Shown here in pieces: positions 8,756 to 18,544 of a stretch of 64,000 bases of DNA. Position 1 is the first letter of the stretch, and each line of letters starts with the position of its first letter. Below the pieces are notes generated by a model. It did no database searches. It was not told the origin of the DNA and saw nothing but the letters and a program-made list of their open reading frames with translations. The position numbers and the translations under genes are program-made. This DNA is from Mantamonas sphyraenae (lineage: Eukaryota > CRuMs > Mantamonadidae). The stretch covers positions 1-64,000 of the forward strand of contig JAPMXV010000039.1 of assembly GCA_026936335.1 (NCBI GenBank), read 5' to 3'.

Positions 8756-10561
8756 TCATCCTTTCGCGTTCCACTGCACGATAAACGACCCCGACTCCCG
8801 TCGAACCCCATCAGTATTGTCTGGCGAATCCTCAGACTTGTTCCCGTTCAACATTCCATCTGCTGCCGCACTCTCCAAGGTGATAATGTTTTGCGACGTG
8901 CTGTTTGCCAGACTCATCCGATCCTGATTCAACAGTGCCGTCACGCTCTCGTCCAGCCCTCCCGGCGACGACAGCAGACTAAACACTCCCGATGTCGACG
9001 AGCTGCTCCCGTTGCTCGAATGGTTCGACCCACCGTTCCTGCTCCCGCTGTTGCTTTCATCGCTCTCCTCATCGCTCAGTCTCGACGACCGCATAGACAC
9101 GCTAAACGGCGCCTGTCCTGGCGGTCCAGATTGCGTGCGCGTCGAACGTGCTCTCCGTCGCCCTTTGACGCTTGGCAAGCCACGTTGGCTCCGCGAGCTG
9201 CTGCTTCCGCTGCTCCCGCTCCCGCTGCTGCGAGACCCACTACCCCCACTCCCTCGACTCCCTGCACTCCCAGAGTGGCTCCCTCCCGATCGCCCGCCGT
9301 CACTGTTCGAATCGTCTGTGCTTGACCCGCTCTTGCTGTCGTTCCGCTCTGTGCTCGATCCGTCGCTCGACTCGGTCTTTCCTGCCTTGCTTCCGCTCCC
9401 CAAGCTGTGCTCACTTGCAAGCGATCCTTCGCTCCCGTCCCTACCCTTCCCTCCTTGCTGTGCAGTCATGCTGCTTGTGCTGTTGCTGTCCGCACCATCC
9501 CTATGCCTCTTTTCTTCCCGCATTCGCTGCATCTCAGATTCCATCATCCGCATCGTGTTTTCCTGCGACTGCAGCTCCATCTGCATCCCTTGGATCTGTT
9601 GCATCATCACCCTCATCTGCGCCTTCAGCAGCAGCACCTCCTGCGACTTGCTCTCCACAAGTGCCATGGCTGACGGTCGTTCAGTGAACGCTCCCGCCAG
9701 TCCTACAGGCACCTCCCTCAACTGCATCAGCAACTTGTCTTCAACTCCCAACGTTTCCTCCACCCGCTGTCGCTTCGACTCTACAGAGAGATGCGCTGTC
9801 TCATCCGAGGTCTCGGACGAACTTGTCGATGTGCTTTCTCGCTCTCGCTCCCGTTTCTGCCCTTCCGTGTCAGCTCCTCCCCACACATTTCCTCCGCCGC
9901 ACCCTCCACCTACCTCTCTCCCGCTCTTCGACCCCGAGCTGCCCACGCTGCTTGCCACTTTGCCAGTCCGGGATCCCTGCCTCTGAATCAGCCCAATGCT
10001 CTCCAAATTTGTTCTCCGGAACAATCCATGACTGTAAGTGTTCTTGGCCACCTTGTGGAATCCGTAGCTGTTCAGCTGCCGTACAAACGACGAACATCGT
10101 TTGTGCCGGAATGCACTCGGCAGCACCGTTTCCTCAAACGCACGCACGTTGTGGATCACCAGCCTGCATGGATTCTCCGGGCTGCTTTCTTCAACAGCAC
10201 CGCTCCTTTCCTGCACTGCACCCGTCTTCCTTCCGTGTCGACGTCCTCCTTTCCTTCGTCGTAGAGTTGGGCCCTGCCCAAAACCACTCCCCGAACCACT
10301 CCCCGAACCCGTTTCCTTCTCCTCCTTCCCCGAGTATCTGCCCCAGTCCCACGACACGATGTCCTGCGTCTCAGGGTTCTCCAAAATCAAGTATGTTGAA
10401 ATAAGAAACTGCGCCGTCCCAGCTGGGAACACAAACACGCGCCCGTCCCCCGTGATTTCTTTCCTCCCCTCTTTCCCAAGTTTCGCCGCCTCGGCCTCCT
10501 CCTGTCGATACGGTATGAACCCCACACTTTCGGTTGATCCCTCTTGAGCAACTTCACTCAT
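8756..10561 (-). CDS. HSF1: Heat-shock-factor-type transcription factor
   Basis: This is an HSF-family DNA-binding protein, a nuclear activator that trimerises and binds nGAAn elements. The DNA-binding domain begins with FVFPAGTAQFLISTYLILE and DIVSWDW, and ends with RLVIHNVRAFEETVLP, FRHKRCSSFVRQLNSYGF (the recognition-helix segment) and GLFRR. About 60 Gly/Ser/Arg-rich residues are inserted after the first half of the domain. A heptad-like helix (ALVESKSQEVLLLKAQMRVM onward) follows and fits the HR-A/B trimerisation region. The remaining C-terminal third is Ser/Gly-rich. The frame is open to 10864, with further ATGs at 10696 and 10852, but codon use upstream of 10561 looks non-coding. I therefore chose the ATG at 10561, giving 601 residues. 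No intron was found. Identity is firm; the start is uncertain. Confidence 0.8.
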   Translation of the reverse strand: MSEVAQEGSTESVGFIPYRQEEAEAAKLGKEGRKEITGDGRVFVFPAGTAQFLISTYLILENPETQDIVSWDWGRYSGKEEKETGSGSGSGSGFGQGPTLRRRKGGRRHGRKTGAVQERSGAVEESSPENPCRLVIHNVRAFEETVLPSAFRHKRCSSFVRQLNSYGFHKVAKNTYSHGLFRRTNLESIGLIQRQGSRTGKVASSVGSSGSKSGREVGGGCGGGNVWGGADTEGQKRERERESTSTSSSETSDETAHLSVESKRQRVEETLGVEDKLLMQLREVPVGLAGAFTERPSAMALVESKSQEVLLLKAQMRVMMQQIQGMQMELQSQENTMRMMESEMQRMREEKRHRDGADSNSTSSMTAQQGGKGRDGSEGSLASEHSLGSGSKAGKTESSDGSSTERNDSKSGSSTDDSNSDGGRSGGSHSGSAGSRGSGGSGSRSSGSGSSGSSSSRSQRGLPSVKGRRRARSTRTQSGPPGQAPFSVSMRSSRLSDEESDESNSGSRNGGSNHSSNGSSSSTSGVFSLLSSPGGLDESVTALLNQDRMSLANSTSQNIITLESAAADGMLNGNKSEDSPDNTDGVRRESGSFIVQWNAKG

Positions 10562-10873
10562 GTTTCCCAGGGTATCCTCTCTTGTAACGCCTCGATTACT
10601 GCGTTTCACGCGCTTGTGGAAGGTTTCCGTGTTTTGGGGAGTTTCGTCCGCGTTTCTTTTTTGGGGAGTCACTTTGCTCGGGTCGCGCAGCTCCATCCAT
10701 CTGCCAAGTGCGCACCACAGTTTCCAAACCCATGGAAAAAACTGTCTACTTGCCGATCCACCTATTCGCAAGATCCTTGCACCCCCCCACTCAACCCGAG
10801 CGGCCGTTTTAAGGGCCCCGAATTTTGTTCCACATTCTTCCCGACGCTCCATTTCGCCCCACACGGCTCCCGC
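10562..10873. other. Intergenic region between the ALDH7 stop and HSF start
   Basis: These 312 bases are the presumed 3' end of the ALDH7 gene and the promoter and leader of the HSF gene. The HSF frame happens to stay open through it, but codon use lacks the GC-ending bias of genuine exons. I see no TATA box or clear nGAAnnTTCn heat-shock element. Confidence 0.4.
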
Positions 10874-12520
10874 TCACTCCTTGATGGAAAAATCGATGCC
10901 CTGGGCAAGAGGCAGGCTCTTGCTGTAGTTCACCGTGCACGTCGAACGGCGCACATACTGCTTCCAGCTGTCAGAGCCAGCCTCACGGCCCCAACCGGTC
11001 TCCTTGTTGCCGCCAAACGCTCCGCCGATCTCGGCTCCGCTTGTCGGGATGTTCACGTTCACGATGCCGCAATCGCTACCCAGCGCGCCTGTCCACTTCC
11101 AGATCTTTGCCTGGTCCTGAGTAAACAGCGACGACGACAGGCCCTGTGCCACTTCGTTGTTCCACTCGATCGCCTCGTCCAGATCGCTAAACTTCATCAC
11201 GTACAGGATCGGCACAAACGACTCCTCCTGCACAATCTCCATGTCGTGCGTCGCTTCCACAATCGTGGCCTCCACAAAGTTGCCCTCGCCCTCCACGACC
11301 TTGCCGCCCGCAAGGATCTTGCCACCCTGCTCAACGGCTGCCTTGATCGTGTTCTCAAAGATCTCCACGCTTCGCTTGCTGTGCACAGGTCCCAACAGCA
11401 CGCCCTCTTCCATCGGGTCTCCCATTTTCAGCTTGCCGTAGCCTGCCACAAGGTTCTCCAGGAACGAGTCGTAGATGCTTTCGTGCAGCATCAGACGGCG
11501 GATCGATGTGCATCGCTGTCCAGCTGTGCCCACTGCGCCAAACAGAATCGCTCCAAACGCAAGCTCCAAGTCTGCGTCGTCCATCACCACCACCGCGTTG
11601 TTTCCGCCCAGCTCCAGCAGCGTGCGCCCAAAGCGGCCGTTCACCACAGAGCTCACGTGGCGACCCACCTTGGTCGATCCCGTGAACGAGATCAGAGGCA
11701 AACGCTTGTCCTGGATCATCGCCTCGCCCACAGTCTGTCCCGGGCCGTTCAGGCACGTAAACACCGCCGGGTTGATCTTGTTTGCCACAAGCACCTCGGT
11801 GATGATCTTCGTCACCGCAATCGTCACCAGCGGCGTCGTCTCGCTGCCCTTCCATACCACGCAGTTGCCTGTGATCATGGCCAGGCACGTGTTCCAACCC
11901 AGCACTGCCACGGGAAAGTTGAATGCAGTGATGCAGCCCAGCACTCCCAGAGGGTTCCACATCTCCAGGATCACGTGGCCCGGTCGCTCAGACGGAATCA
12001 CGCTGCCTGCAAACATGCGCGACAGGCCCACCGCGTAGTCGCACATGTCGATAAACTCCTGCACTTCGCCCACGCCTTCCGCCTCAATCTTGCCCACCTG
12101 CAGCGACACCAGCTTGCCCAGATCCGACAGCTTCTCACGCAGGGCCTCTCCAATTTGGCGCACCACCTCGCCACGGCGCGGCGCAGGCATCTGTGTCGTG
12201 CATACCCGTGCAACGTGTCCTCTCTGCTTGTCAGCACAAATTCCGTTCTTCCATGCACCGCAAAAAAAACGGGCAAACCCTCTCGCCACGCCACTTACGC
12301 TTGCCCAGTCGGGCCAGGCCGCACGTGCTGCCTCCACCACTGTCTCGTACTCTTCCACCGTGCTCTCCGTCACCTTGCCCACAAGCTGGCCCGTGGCAGG
12401 GTACGTCAGCTCCACCGTTTCTCCGTTGCCCGTCCACTCTGTGCCGTTCCACGTGCCCAGGTTTGTCTCCTCCAGGCCCAAGCGCTCCAGAAAATCGTAG
12501 GTCTTGTCACTGCTGCTCAT
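10874..12520 (-). CDS. ALDH7A1: ALDH7-type (antiquitin) aldehyde dehydrogenase
   Basis: This is an NAD-dependent aldehyde dehydrogenase of the ALDH7 family, which oxidises alpha-aminoadipic semialdehyde in lysine breakdown in animals and plants. The exons are 12299-12520 and 10874-12190. The 108-bp intron (GTAAGT...ACACAG, GTGCTGACAAG branch-like site) is a multiple of three without a stop, so an unspliced frame also reads through. Removing it restores WAS-MPAPRRGEVVRQIGEALR, matching the family WADIPAPKRGEIVRQIG. Catalytic residues are the general-base Glu in LLELGGNN and the nucleophilic Cys in GQRCTS. NFPVAVLGWN and SFTGSTKVGR are NAD-site motifs. The spliced length of 512 residues matches antiquitin (about 511). 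The start ATG at 12520 (MSSSDKTY) has no obvious mitochondrial presequence. Confidence 0.92.
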   Translation of the reverse strand: MSSSDKTYDFLERLGLEETNLGTWNGTEWTGNGETVELTYPATGQLVGKVTESTVEEYETVVEAARAAWPDWASVSGVARGFARFFCGAWKNGICADKQRGHVARVCTTQMPAPRRGEVVRQIGEALREKLSDLGKLVSLQVGKIEAEGVGEVQEFIDMCDYAVGLSRMFAGSVIPSERPGHVILEMWNPLGVLGCITAFNFPVAVLGWNTCLAMITGNCVVWKGSETTPLVTIAVTKIITEVLVANKINPAVFTCLNGPGQTVGEAMIQDKRLPLISFTGSTKVGRHVSSVVNGRFGRTLLELGGNNAVVVMDDADLELAFGAILFGAVGTAGQRCTSIRRLMLHESIYDSFLENLVAGYGKLKMGDPMEEGVLLGPVHSKRSVEIFENTIKAAVEQGGKILAGGKVVEGEGNFVEATIVEATHDMEIVQEESFVPILYVMKFSDLDEAIEWNNEVAQGLSSSLFTQDQAKIWKWTGALGSDCGIVNVNIPTSGAEIGGAFGGNKETGWGREAGSDSWKQYVRRSTCTVNYSKSLPLAQGIDFSIKE

Positions 12521-12612
12521 AGTCAAAAATGCAAAGTGTTGATTGAAAAAACTCTTTGTTTGCGTGGCTCCCTGGCCGCCGCTCCGCTCCGCTGCACACA
12601 ACAAGAAGCACG

Positions 12613-15231
12613 TCAAACCTTCCCATTGGCTTCTTTCTCCTTGGGCATGCATCGCAGGCCGTTCCTCAGGTCACCCATCCCGTTCTCCGGGCCAATCCAG
12701 CACATGGCCGACAGGAAGAAGCACATCGACCACGCCAGCGACAGCGAAATCGTCGACATGATCAGCACCGCAAACTTGGTGAAGAACGTAATGGTGCAGC
12801 CCCACAGGAACAACGACGATCCAAACGTCGTCATGGCTCCCGCAAGCACACTCACTCCCATATCCGTCACCGCGTCGCGCATCTTGTTGAATCGCAGCGC
12901 ACTTTCGCTTTCCATGTACGAGTTGCCCAGATGCACAACGTAGTCCACAGAAAATCCAATAAGAATCACCGCACTGATGCTCTCTGTCACGCCCAGCTGC
13001 CATCCCAGCAGCACCATCACTGCCAGCGTGCTCGACACAATGCCCACAATGGTCAGCGTCGCCAGACCGCCCACAATCCAGTTCGATGTGCTTACAATCA
13101 GCACCGCAAACGCCACGCTGATCGAAATCGCCATGCCCTGCACAGCATTCGTCACAAAGCTCTGTTGCGTCTCAGACCAGCCCCACTCGAAGCCCGACGT
13201 CTGGAACGCGTTGTTGACCCCCTTCGGGCTCGCTGCGTTCCGCTCATTCGCAAACTTTTCAAACTTGGCCCGCTCCGGCAGCACGTCCAGGTAAGGCTGG
13301 AACGGACGCAGATTCGCCGTCATTTCCATGCGCATAAACTTCAGCTCCCCTTTCACAAAACCAAGGTGGCGGTTCAGCAGGTACTTGCGGTACGTCGTGT
13401 TGGTGGTAAACGCAAGCAACGACTGCGTAAACATCTTCTTTTGGTCCGCTGCGTTGTCGCTAAAGTTCACAGGGAACTGCTTGTACGTGTCCAGCGCCCA
13501 CAGGCGGTAGTCTTCCATAAAGCATGTCACCAGCCCCTTGCGAACAAACTCCTTCCCAGCCGCAGATGTGCACGTGTCCAACACAGCTTGCTGGTTCGCT
13601 CGCGGGCTCGCGTCAAACTCGCTGTCAAACACAAGCTTGCCAATGTCGTCTGGATCGTACGGGTCTGTGCCCGAGCGGTCAATCGACTTCAGGCCCCACA
13701 CCATGCGCACCTTCACAGCGCTGTCTTCGTCTGACTGCAGGAATCCGTCGCGCAGCGCACGCTGAGCCTCGCCAAACGGATACCCACGCGGAAACCACTC
13801 CTCCTGGTTCGTCAGCGGCGCCAGCTGCGCCGCGATAACCACGCCTGCAACAAGCAGCAGGCCAAACAACACCACAAGCGGCACATGAAATCGCTTCACA
13901 AAGTCCGACCACTGGTGGTAGAAGAACTTTTCCACAGGACGCAGCCCGTCCAGGTTGCGGGTCTCAGTGTGCGCCGCCTCGGCTGCTGCCCGCGCTGCCT
14001 TCTTTGCCGCGCGTCGTGCCTTGCGAGCTGCACGCCGCTCCTTCATGCTCTTGCGCCCACGCTTCAGATCCTTCATCTCCACCGACTCGCTCCCGCCCGT
14101 CTCCGCCGCCTCCGGTTTCGTCTCGCCCTCCTCCGCCCCCTCGTCGTCCTCCTCCGATGACAACGATGCTTCACTCTCTTCGTCGCTTTCAGACTCCGAC
14201 TCCAGGATCTTCTTGCCGTCGAGTACCTCCACCATGTCGTTGTTCTCCGGGTGCACCTGGATCGTCTCGTTGCCGCTTGTCTTGGCGTGCGGCTTGCCTG
14301 CCTCTCCGGCCTCCACGTCCGCCTCCTCCTTCGCCTCCTTGCAGCGGAACACATAGCTCGACACACGTCCCTCGCGGAAGTTCTTGTGGTGTTCAATCAC
14401 AACCGCAGGGTAAAACGTCACCACCATCCAGTAGTTGCCAATCACAAGGAACGCGGCAAAGAAGCCAAACGTTGCGATCGGCATGATCACGCTCGTGCCC
14501 GTCGCCAGGAACGCCGCCATTGTCGTGAAACTTGTCACAAACATGGCTTTCGCCGCACGATGGAAAGCCCAGTGCATGCGCTTCTCCAGGTCGTTTGCAA
14601 GCTCCTCGTACAAACCGCCCTGCAGCCACGCGTCATAAAGCACAAAGATGTTGTCTGCACCGATGCCCAGAATGATAAAGATGGCCAAGCCGTGCAGCGC
14701 CTGGAAGAAACTGATCCCAAGCACCAATCGGTAGATCGAGTAGCTGTACGCGAACGACATCAGAATCTGAAACATGCCAAAGCTTGCCAGGAAAGCGCTG
14801 CGCGTGTGCACGCCGATGTAGAACAGCACAAACACAATCGAGCCAATCGCAAACGAAAAGTCACGGTCCGTCAGCGTCTGGAACTCCAGTTGGTTCAGCC
14901 GTCCGCCGTAGATGTACACGTGCATGTCCTTGTACTGCGCGTTGTCCAGCACATCGTTGCGCAGCTTCGTTGCGTACGGGTCGTACAAGGCCCGTTGTTC
15001 CGTCGGGCGATCATCCTTGTTCTTGTACTTCTTGCCGTCCTTCACCAGCGGTGCGCCGTAGAAGAACCCTGCGCGCGTGAACTGAGACTTGCGCGAGTCC
15101 TGCGTAAAGTTGCGTGCAAAGAAAAACTCGCTAAACAGCTCCAGGTTCTGCGTGCTGCCCAAGCTCTTTACCACGTCGTCTGGGTTGCTCACCAACGAGC
15201 CCTTGCCGGTCGGCATGCTCACGTTGTTGAT

Positions 15232-15266
<35 letters not shown>

Positions 15267-16146
15267 TCAGCCTGCGCACCGCTCGCACACACACGCACAC
15301 ACTTGCCCTCTACTTCCTTCCCCGTCCCACAACCTACCGTCTCCGGGTAAAAGTACGGAACCGAACTGAGGTACGACAGTTGTGCCGAGCAGTCCGTCGT
15401 CTTCCCATCCGTCAGACAGAACTTCTTGCGGTCCGCATCGTCCTTCAATTTCTGTATACGTGTGCCACGTGCCATGTTCTCGGGTTAGCATACGCAAAAA
15501 GCATCTCCTCCCCGCCCGCCGCCGTTTCGGAGGTTTCGACTGGAAGCCGTTCCGCCCAACCCACAAACCAACCCCCACCAGCCCCCCTTTTTCTTTTTGT
15601 TTCCCTCCCTCTCGTCCACACACCCACTTACGTCTTCCCATTTCTTCATGTGCGCAATACGCTCGCGTGTAAATACTGTTTGCGACGTGTCGTGCGTCGC
15701 ATAGATCAACTGTGCCCACCCGGTGTCAGTGGGAAAATTCCTTGGAGTGTCCCGTCCACATTCCTTCGCCCAACCCTCTTTCTTCCGCCTACCATAATCG
15801 TCCATGCATTCATCCGCTCCGATCGCTCCGGTTCATCCTTGTCCGTGTCCTCGTCCGTCAGCGACACCGATTCCAGTGCACGGATCTCCATGTCGTCTCG
15901 CTGCGAGTTGATATCGTCGCGAATGCGAAAGTCCCGACCCGTCTGCGGAGAAAACTCAAACAGGTTGAATCCCACAATGATGCCCCCCAGGATCAGCGGC
16001 AACATGAATCCCACAGCCATCACCACGCGATGGTGGCGTACAATAAAAACGGGGAACGACGGCCACGTCGACGGCTTCCAGCAGAAGGAATCCTCGGGTG
16101 CCGGTTCGTTCCACTCCTTGGCTTCGGCGACTTCGTGTTCTGCCAT
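12613..16146 (-). CDS. Dispatched-like RND transporter with sterol-sensing domain
   Basis: This is a polytopic membrane protein of the RND/Patched/Dispatched superfamily, in which cation flux drives export or release of lipidated or lipid cargo. Four exons (15793-16146, 15632-15709, 15338-15451, 12613-15231) keep phase 0 and give 1,054 residues. The introns (83, 180, 106 bp) mostly carry a CTGACAC motif. The first TM lies near residues 38-58. An extracytoplasmic domain is followed by the sterol-sensing-like TM2-6 block. TM4 carries GIGADNIFVLYDAW and TM10 carries GFSVDYVVHLGNSY. The Asp in each is the cation-coupling residue and the wording is Dispatched-like rather than Patched- or NPC1-like. 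A long acidic and basic cytoplasmic loop (Glu/Ser then Arg/Lys/Ala, about 14000-14350) separates the halves. The cargo is unknown. Confidence 0.8.
15235..15262. repeat. (CA)n microsatellite in the third intron of the Dispatched-like gene
   Basis: Fourteen CA dinucleotides on the plus strand act as the TG-rich tract between the CTGACACG branch-like site and the TGCAG acceptor of the intron. Confidence 0.9.
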
Positions 16147-16236
16147 TTTTTTCTTTTCCTTGCTTCTGCACGCGTGACCTCATTCATTCATTTCATGGTC
16201 CCCCCACGCTGTCACCATGAAAGACATCCTCCCAAG

Positions 16237-18373
16237 CTACTGCACAACACACCCGCCATCCTCCTCCTCCTTCTTCTTCTTCTTCCGCTCCATCTCTGCC
16301 AACCGCCGCATCCGATCAATGTCTTCCTGCTCCAACCGTGCTCGCTCCGCCTCCCTCGCTCGCGCCTGCCGGGCCTCTGCACGCTCCACTTCCGCTTGCC
16401 TCTCCTGTTCCTGCAGCTTCAACGCCAGAGCATAGTCCTCATCCGCGTTGGATCCCTCTCGGCCAAGACTGCCCTCGCCTTCCGTGTTCCCATCTCCGGG
16501 CCATCCGTCCAGACCAAGCGTACCCCGTGTGCCTACAGGCACCTTTGCGTTTGCTTGTGCACGAAGCTCGGGTGTCGTCGCTGTAAACGTCTTGAAATTC
16601 GCGTGGCAAAACACGCTGTCCCCATCCACCTGATCGAACCGTTCCCACACCACGTTCCGCTCGTTGCAGTAGCCCAGATCCGTCACCAGCAGGTAAAGCT
16701 GCCCTCGGAATTTGCACAGCGTTGAAAAATGGTTGTTTCGGAAAAAAACCGCCAGCTGGTTGTCCGCCATTCGTTCGTGCAGCTGCGCCAACCCGTGGAA
16801 CGTCAGCTGGTTCCCACTCTCTGCCAGAAATAGTTCCAGACGTTTACCCAGCAGCACCGCTTCTGTCCTTTCCTCACTGCTCATCCCAGAGATCACATCG
16901 TGTGCGCTCTGTCCAGCACCACCCAACGCCTCCTCTTCTTCCTCCTCCGCCTCGCCCACGTACGCCTCCTCAAACACAGCCAGACCCCGCACCTCTGCTT
17001 CCTTTGCCATAAGCTCCTTCTCATGCTCGGTCACGTTCTTCTTGGCGATTGCATTCTCTCTCCACAGCTTCTTGTTCCGTTTCGTCGGAAGCCCCAGCCG
17101 CGCCTCCCCCATTGCAGGCATGCTTTCCAGAAGAAATTCCTCTTCGTCTTCCTCTTCATCATTCTCTTCCTCTCCTCTACCTCCTCCTCCATTCTTCTCC
17201 TCCTCCTCCTGCTCCTCCTCCTCAAACTTCCCAATCACCAGCTCCGTCTCCTCCCGCACCTCCTTCTTCAACGGCTCCGCAACTTTCCTGTCCTCCACCT
17301 CCTCCTTCCTGCTACTGCGTTCTCTTCCTCCCCGTTTTCCTCTCCTCCGCCGCTCATCTGTGCCCGAAACTCTGCCCACGGGTCCTCTTCGGGTTCGGCC
17401 TCAATCTCGTCCTCTTCCTGTGTCTCTTCCGGCCCAAACCCATCCAAGTCGGCAAACGGGTCGTCCAGCAGTTCTTGCGGTTCTACGGGGTGCCTGTGTC
17501 CTTGGCCTTGTGCCTGTGTCTGTTGCGGTCGTGGTTTCACTACCCCGAGGTCCACCAGAAGCTCTTCTCCTTCCAGCAGTTCCGCTCTTGCCCCGCCCGT
17601 CACCGTTTGCCCACGCCGATCTTCCTCCTCCAGCCACTGTGACACTTCGTTGCCAAACACCATCTTCTCCACAACCTGGTTGTACGTCATGTTTCCCACT
17701 GCCTTCACCATGGCCTCGTCCTGTTCCAACACGTGCTTGCCGTTGTCAGCTCCAGCCCACTTTTCCGCCTCCTCTCCTCACTCCTCTTCACCTACCTCTT
17801 GCTCCACCAGCCACCCATGCAGCAGATCGATGTTCAGCAGATCAAACACCACACACTCTTTTGTGTACTCAAACTGGTCGCATCTGCCGTGTCCCCAGTG
17901 TTTCCGCAAAAGTCAGCACCTGGTCATTCCCCAACGCACACTCCATTCCGACTCCCGCAAACTCACCCTGTGAATCGCACGTTGACGTCCAGACCATTCT
18001 TCAGGCTCGGCAACAGTGCAATAGCTTCCTGTAGATGAGCCTCCCAATCTGCGTGCATCTTCTTGTCCGACTGCCACCTCCCACCGCGTCAGCAAACTCC
18101 ACAAACGAACGGACCCCTACGCTGCCCGCATCCACATACAGGCTCCTTCAGCTCCATCAAATGGTTTGCCACTGCTTGGATAAGATACTCATGCGTCACC
18201 TCTGTGTATTCCACGCTGATCTTCAGCCTCCCCGTCAGCAACAAGATGTTCGCCAGCGCAATCAGCGGACACGGTCCATTCTCTCCTTGAAGCACAATTG
18301 GCACCTCGCGTTGCCCAAACCGGATTGCTTTCAGCCTGTACGTGCCCACGCCCTCGGTCTCGATCTGACTCAT
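16237..18373 (-). CDS. MINDY1: MINDY-family (FAM63-like) K48-ubiquitin deubiquitinase
   Basis: This is a MINDY cysteine protease, a family that trims long K48-linked ubiquitin chains. The exons are 18140-18373, 17967-18061, 17796-17883 and 16237-17720. The introns (78, 83, 75 bp) each have a GCTGAC motif. Exon 1 has the catalytic Cys at residue 35 in LQGENGPCPLIALANILLL. Exons 2-3 give LDVNVRFTG and FEYTKECVVFDLLNI, then HGWLVEQE. The last exon has LAVFFRNNHFSTL with the catalytic His, then LYLLVTDLGY and VDGDSVFC. A long acidic Glu-rich insert interrupts the catalytic domain, and the frame shifts by -1 within a purine-rich stretch near 17300, so the exact insert sequence is uncertain. The C-terminus has a UIM/MIU-like helix (DEDYALALKLQEQ) and ends CVVQ, a CaaX-type tetrapeptide. 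The predicted product is about 633 residues. Confidence 0.85.
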
Positions 18374-18544
18374 GCCTGTCCACCCAAGAGGAGCGCTTTG
18401 GTTTTTTTTGGCAACCCGACGCGAATCCTATTGTACATTCATTGATCATGCTCGCATCGTCAGGGTCATCGTTCATCCTCCAATCACCACACAAAACCGT
18501 AGCAGTGTTGACAGTCGCTCCCAATCACAATCACCAAGTCACGA

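Noticed and set aside
10562-10864. N-terminal extension of HSF up to 10864.
   Set aside because: Codon use loses the GC3 bias, the most upstream codon is GTG, and no conserved sequence appears before MSEVAQEG.
10544-12943. 799-codon plus-strand open frame opposite ALDH7.
   Set aside because: It mirrors the GC3-biased ALDH7 coding strand and shows no family motif. Long antisense frames are expected in this GC-rich sequence.
15235-15262. (CA)n tract considered as interstitial telomere-like repeat or mobile-element edge.
   Set aside because: It is a plain dinucleotide microsatellite positioned as the tract before an intron acceptor.
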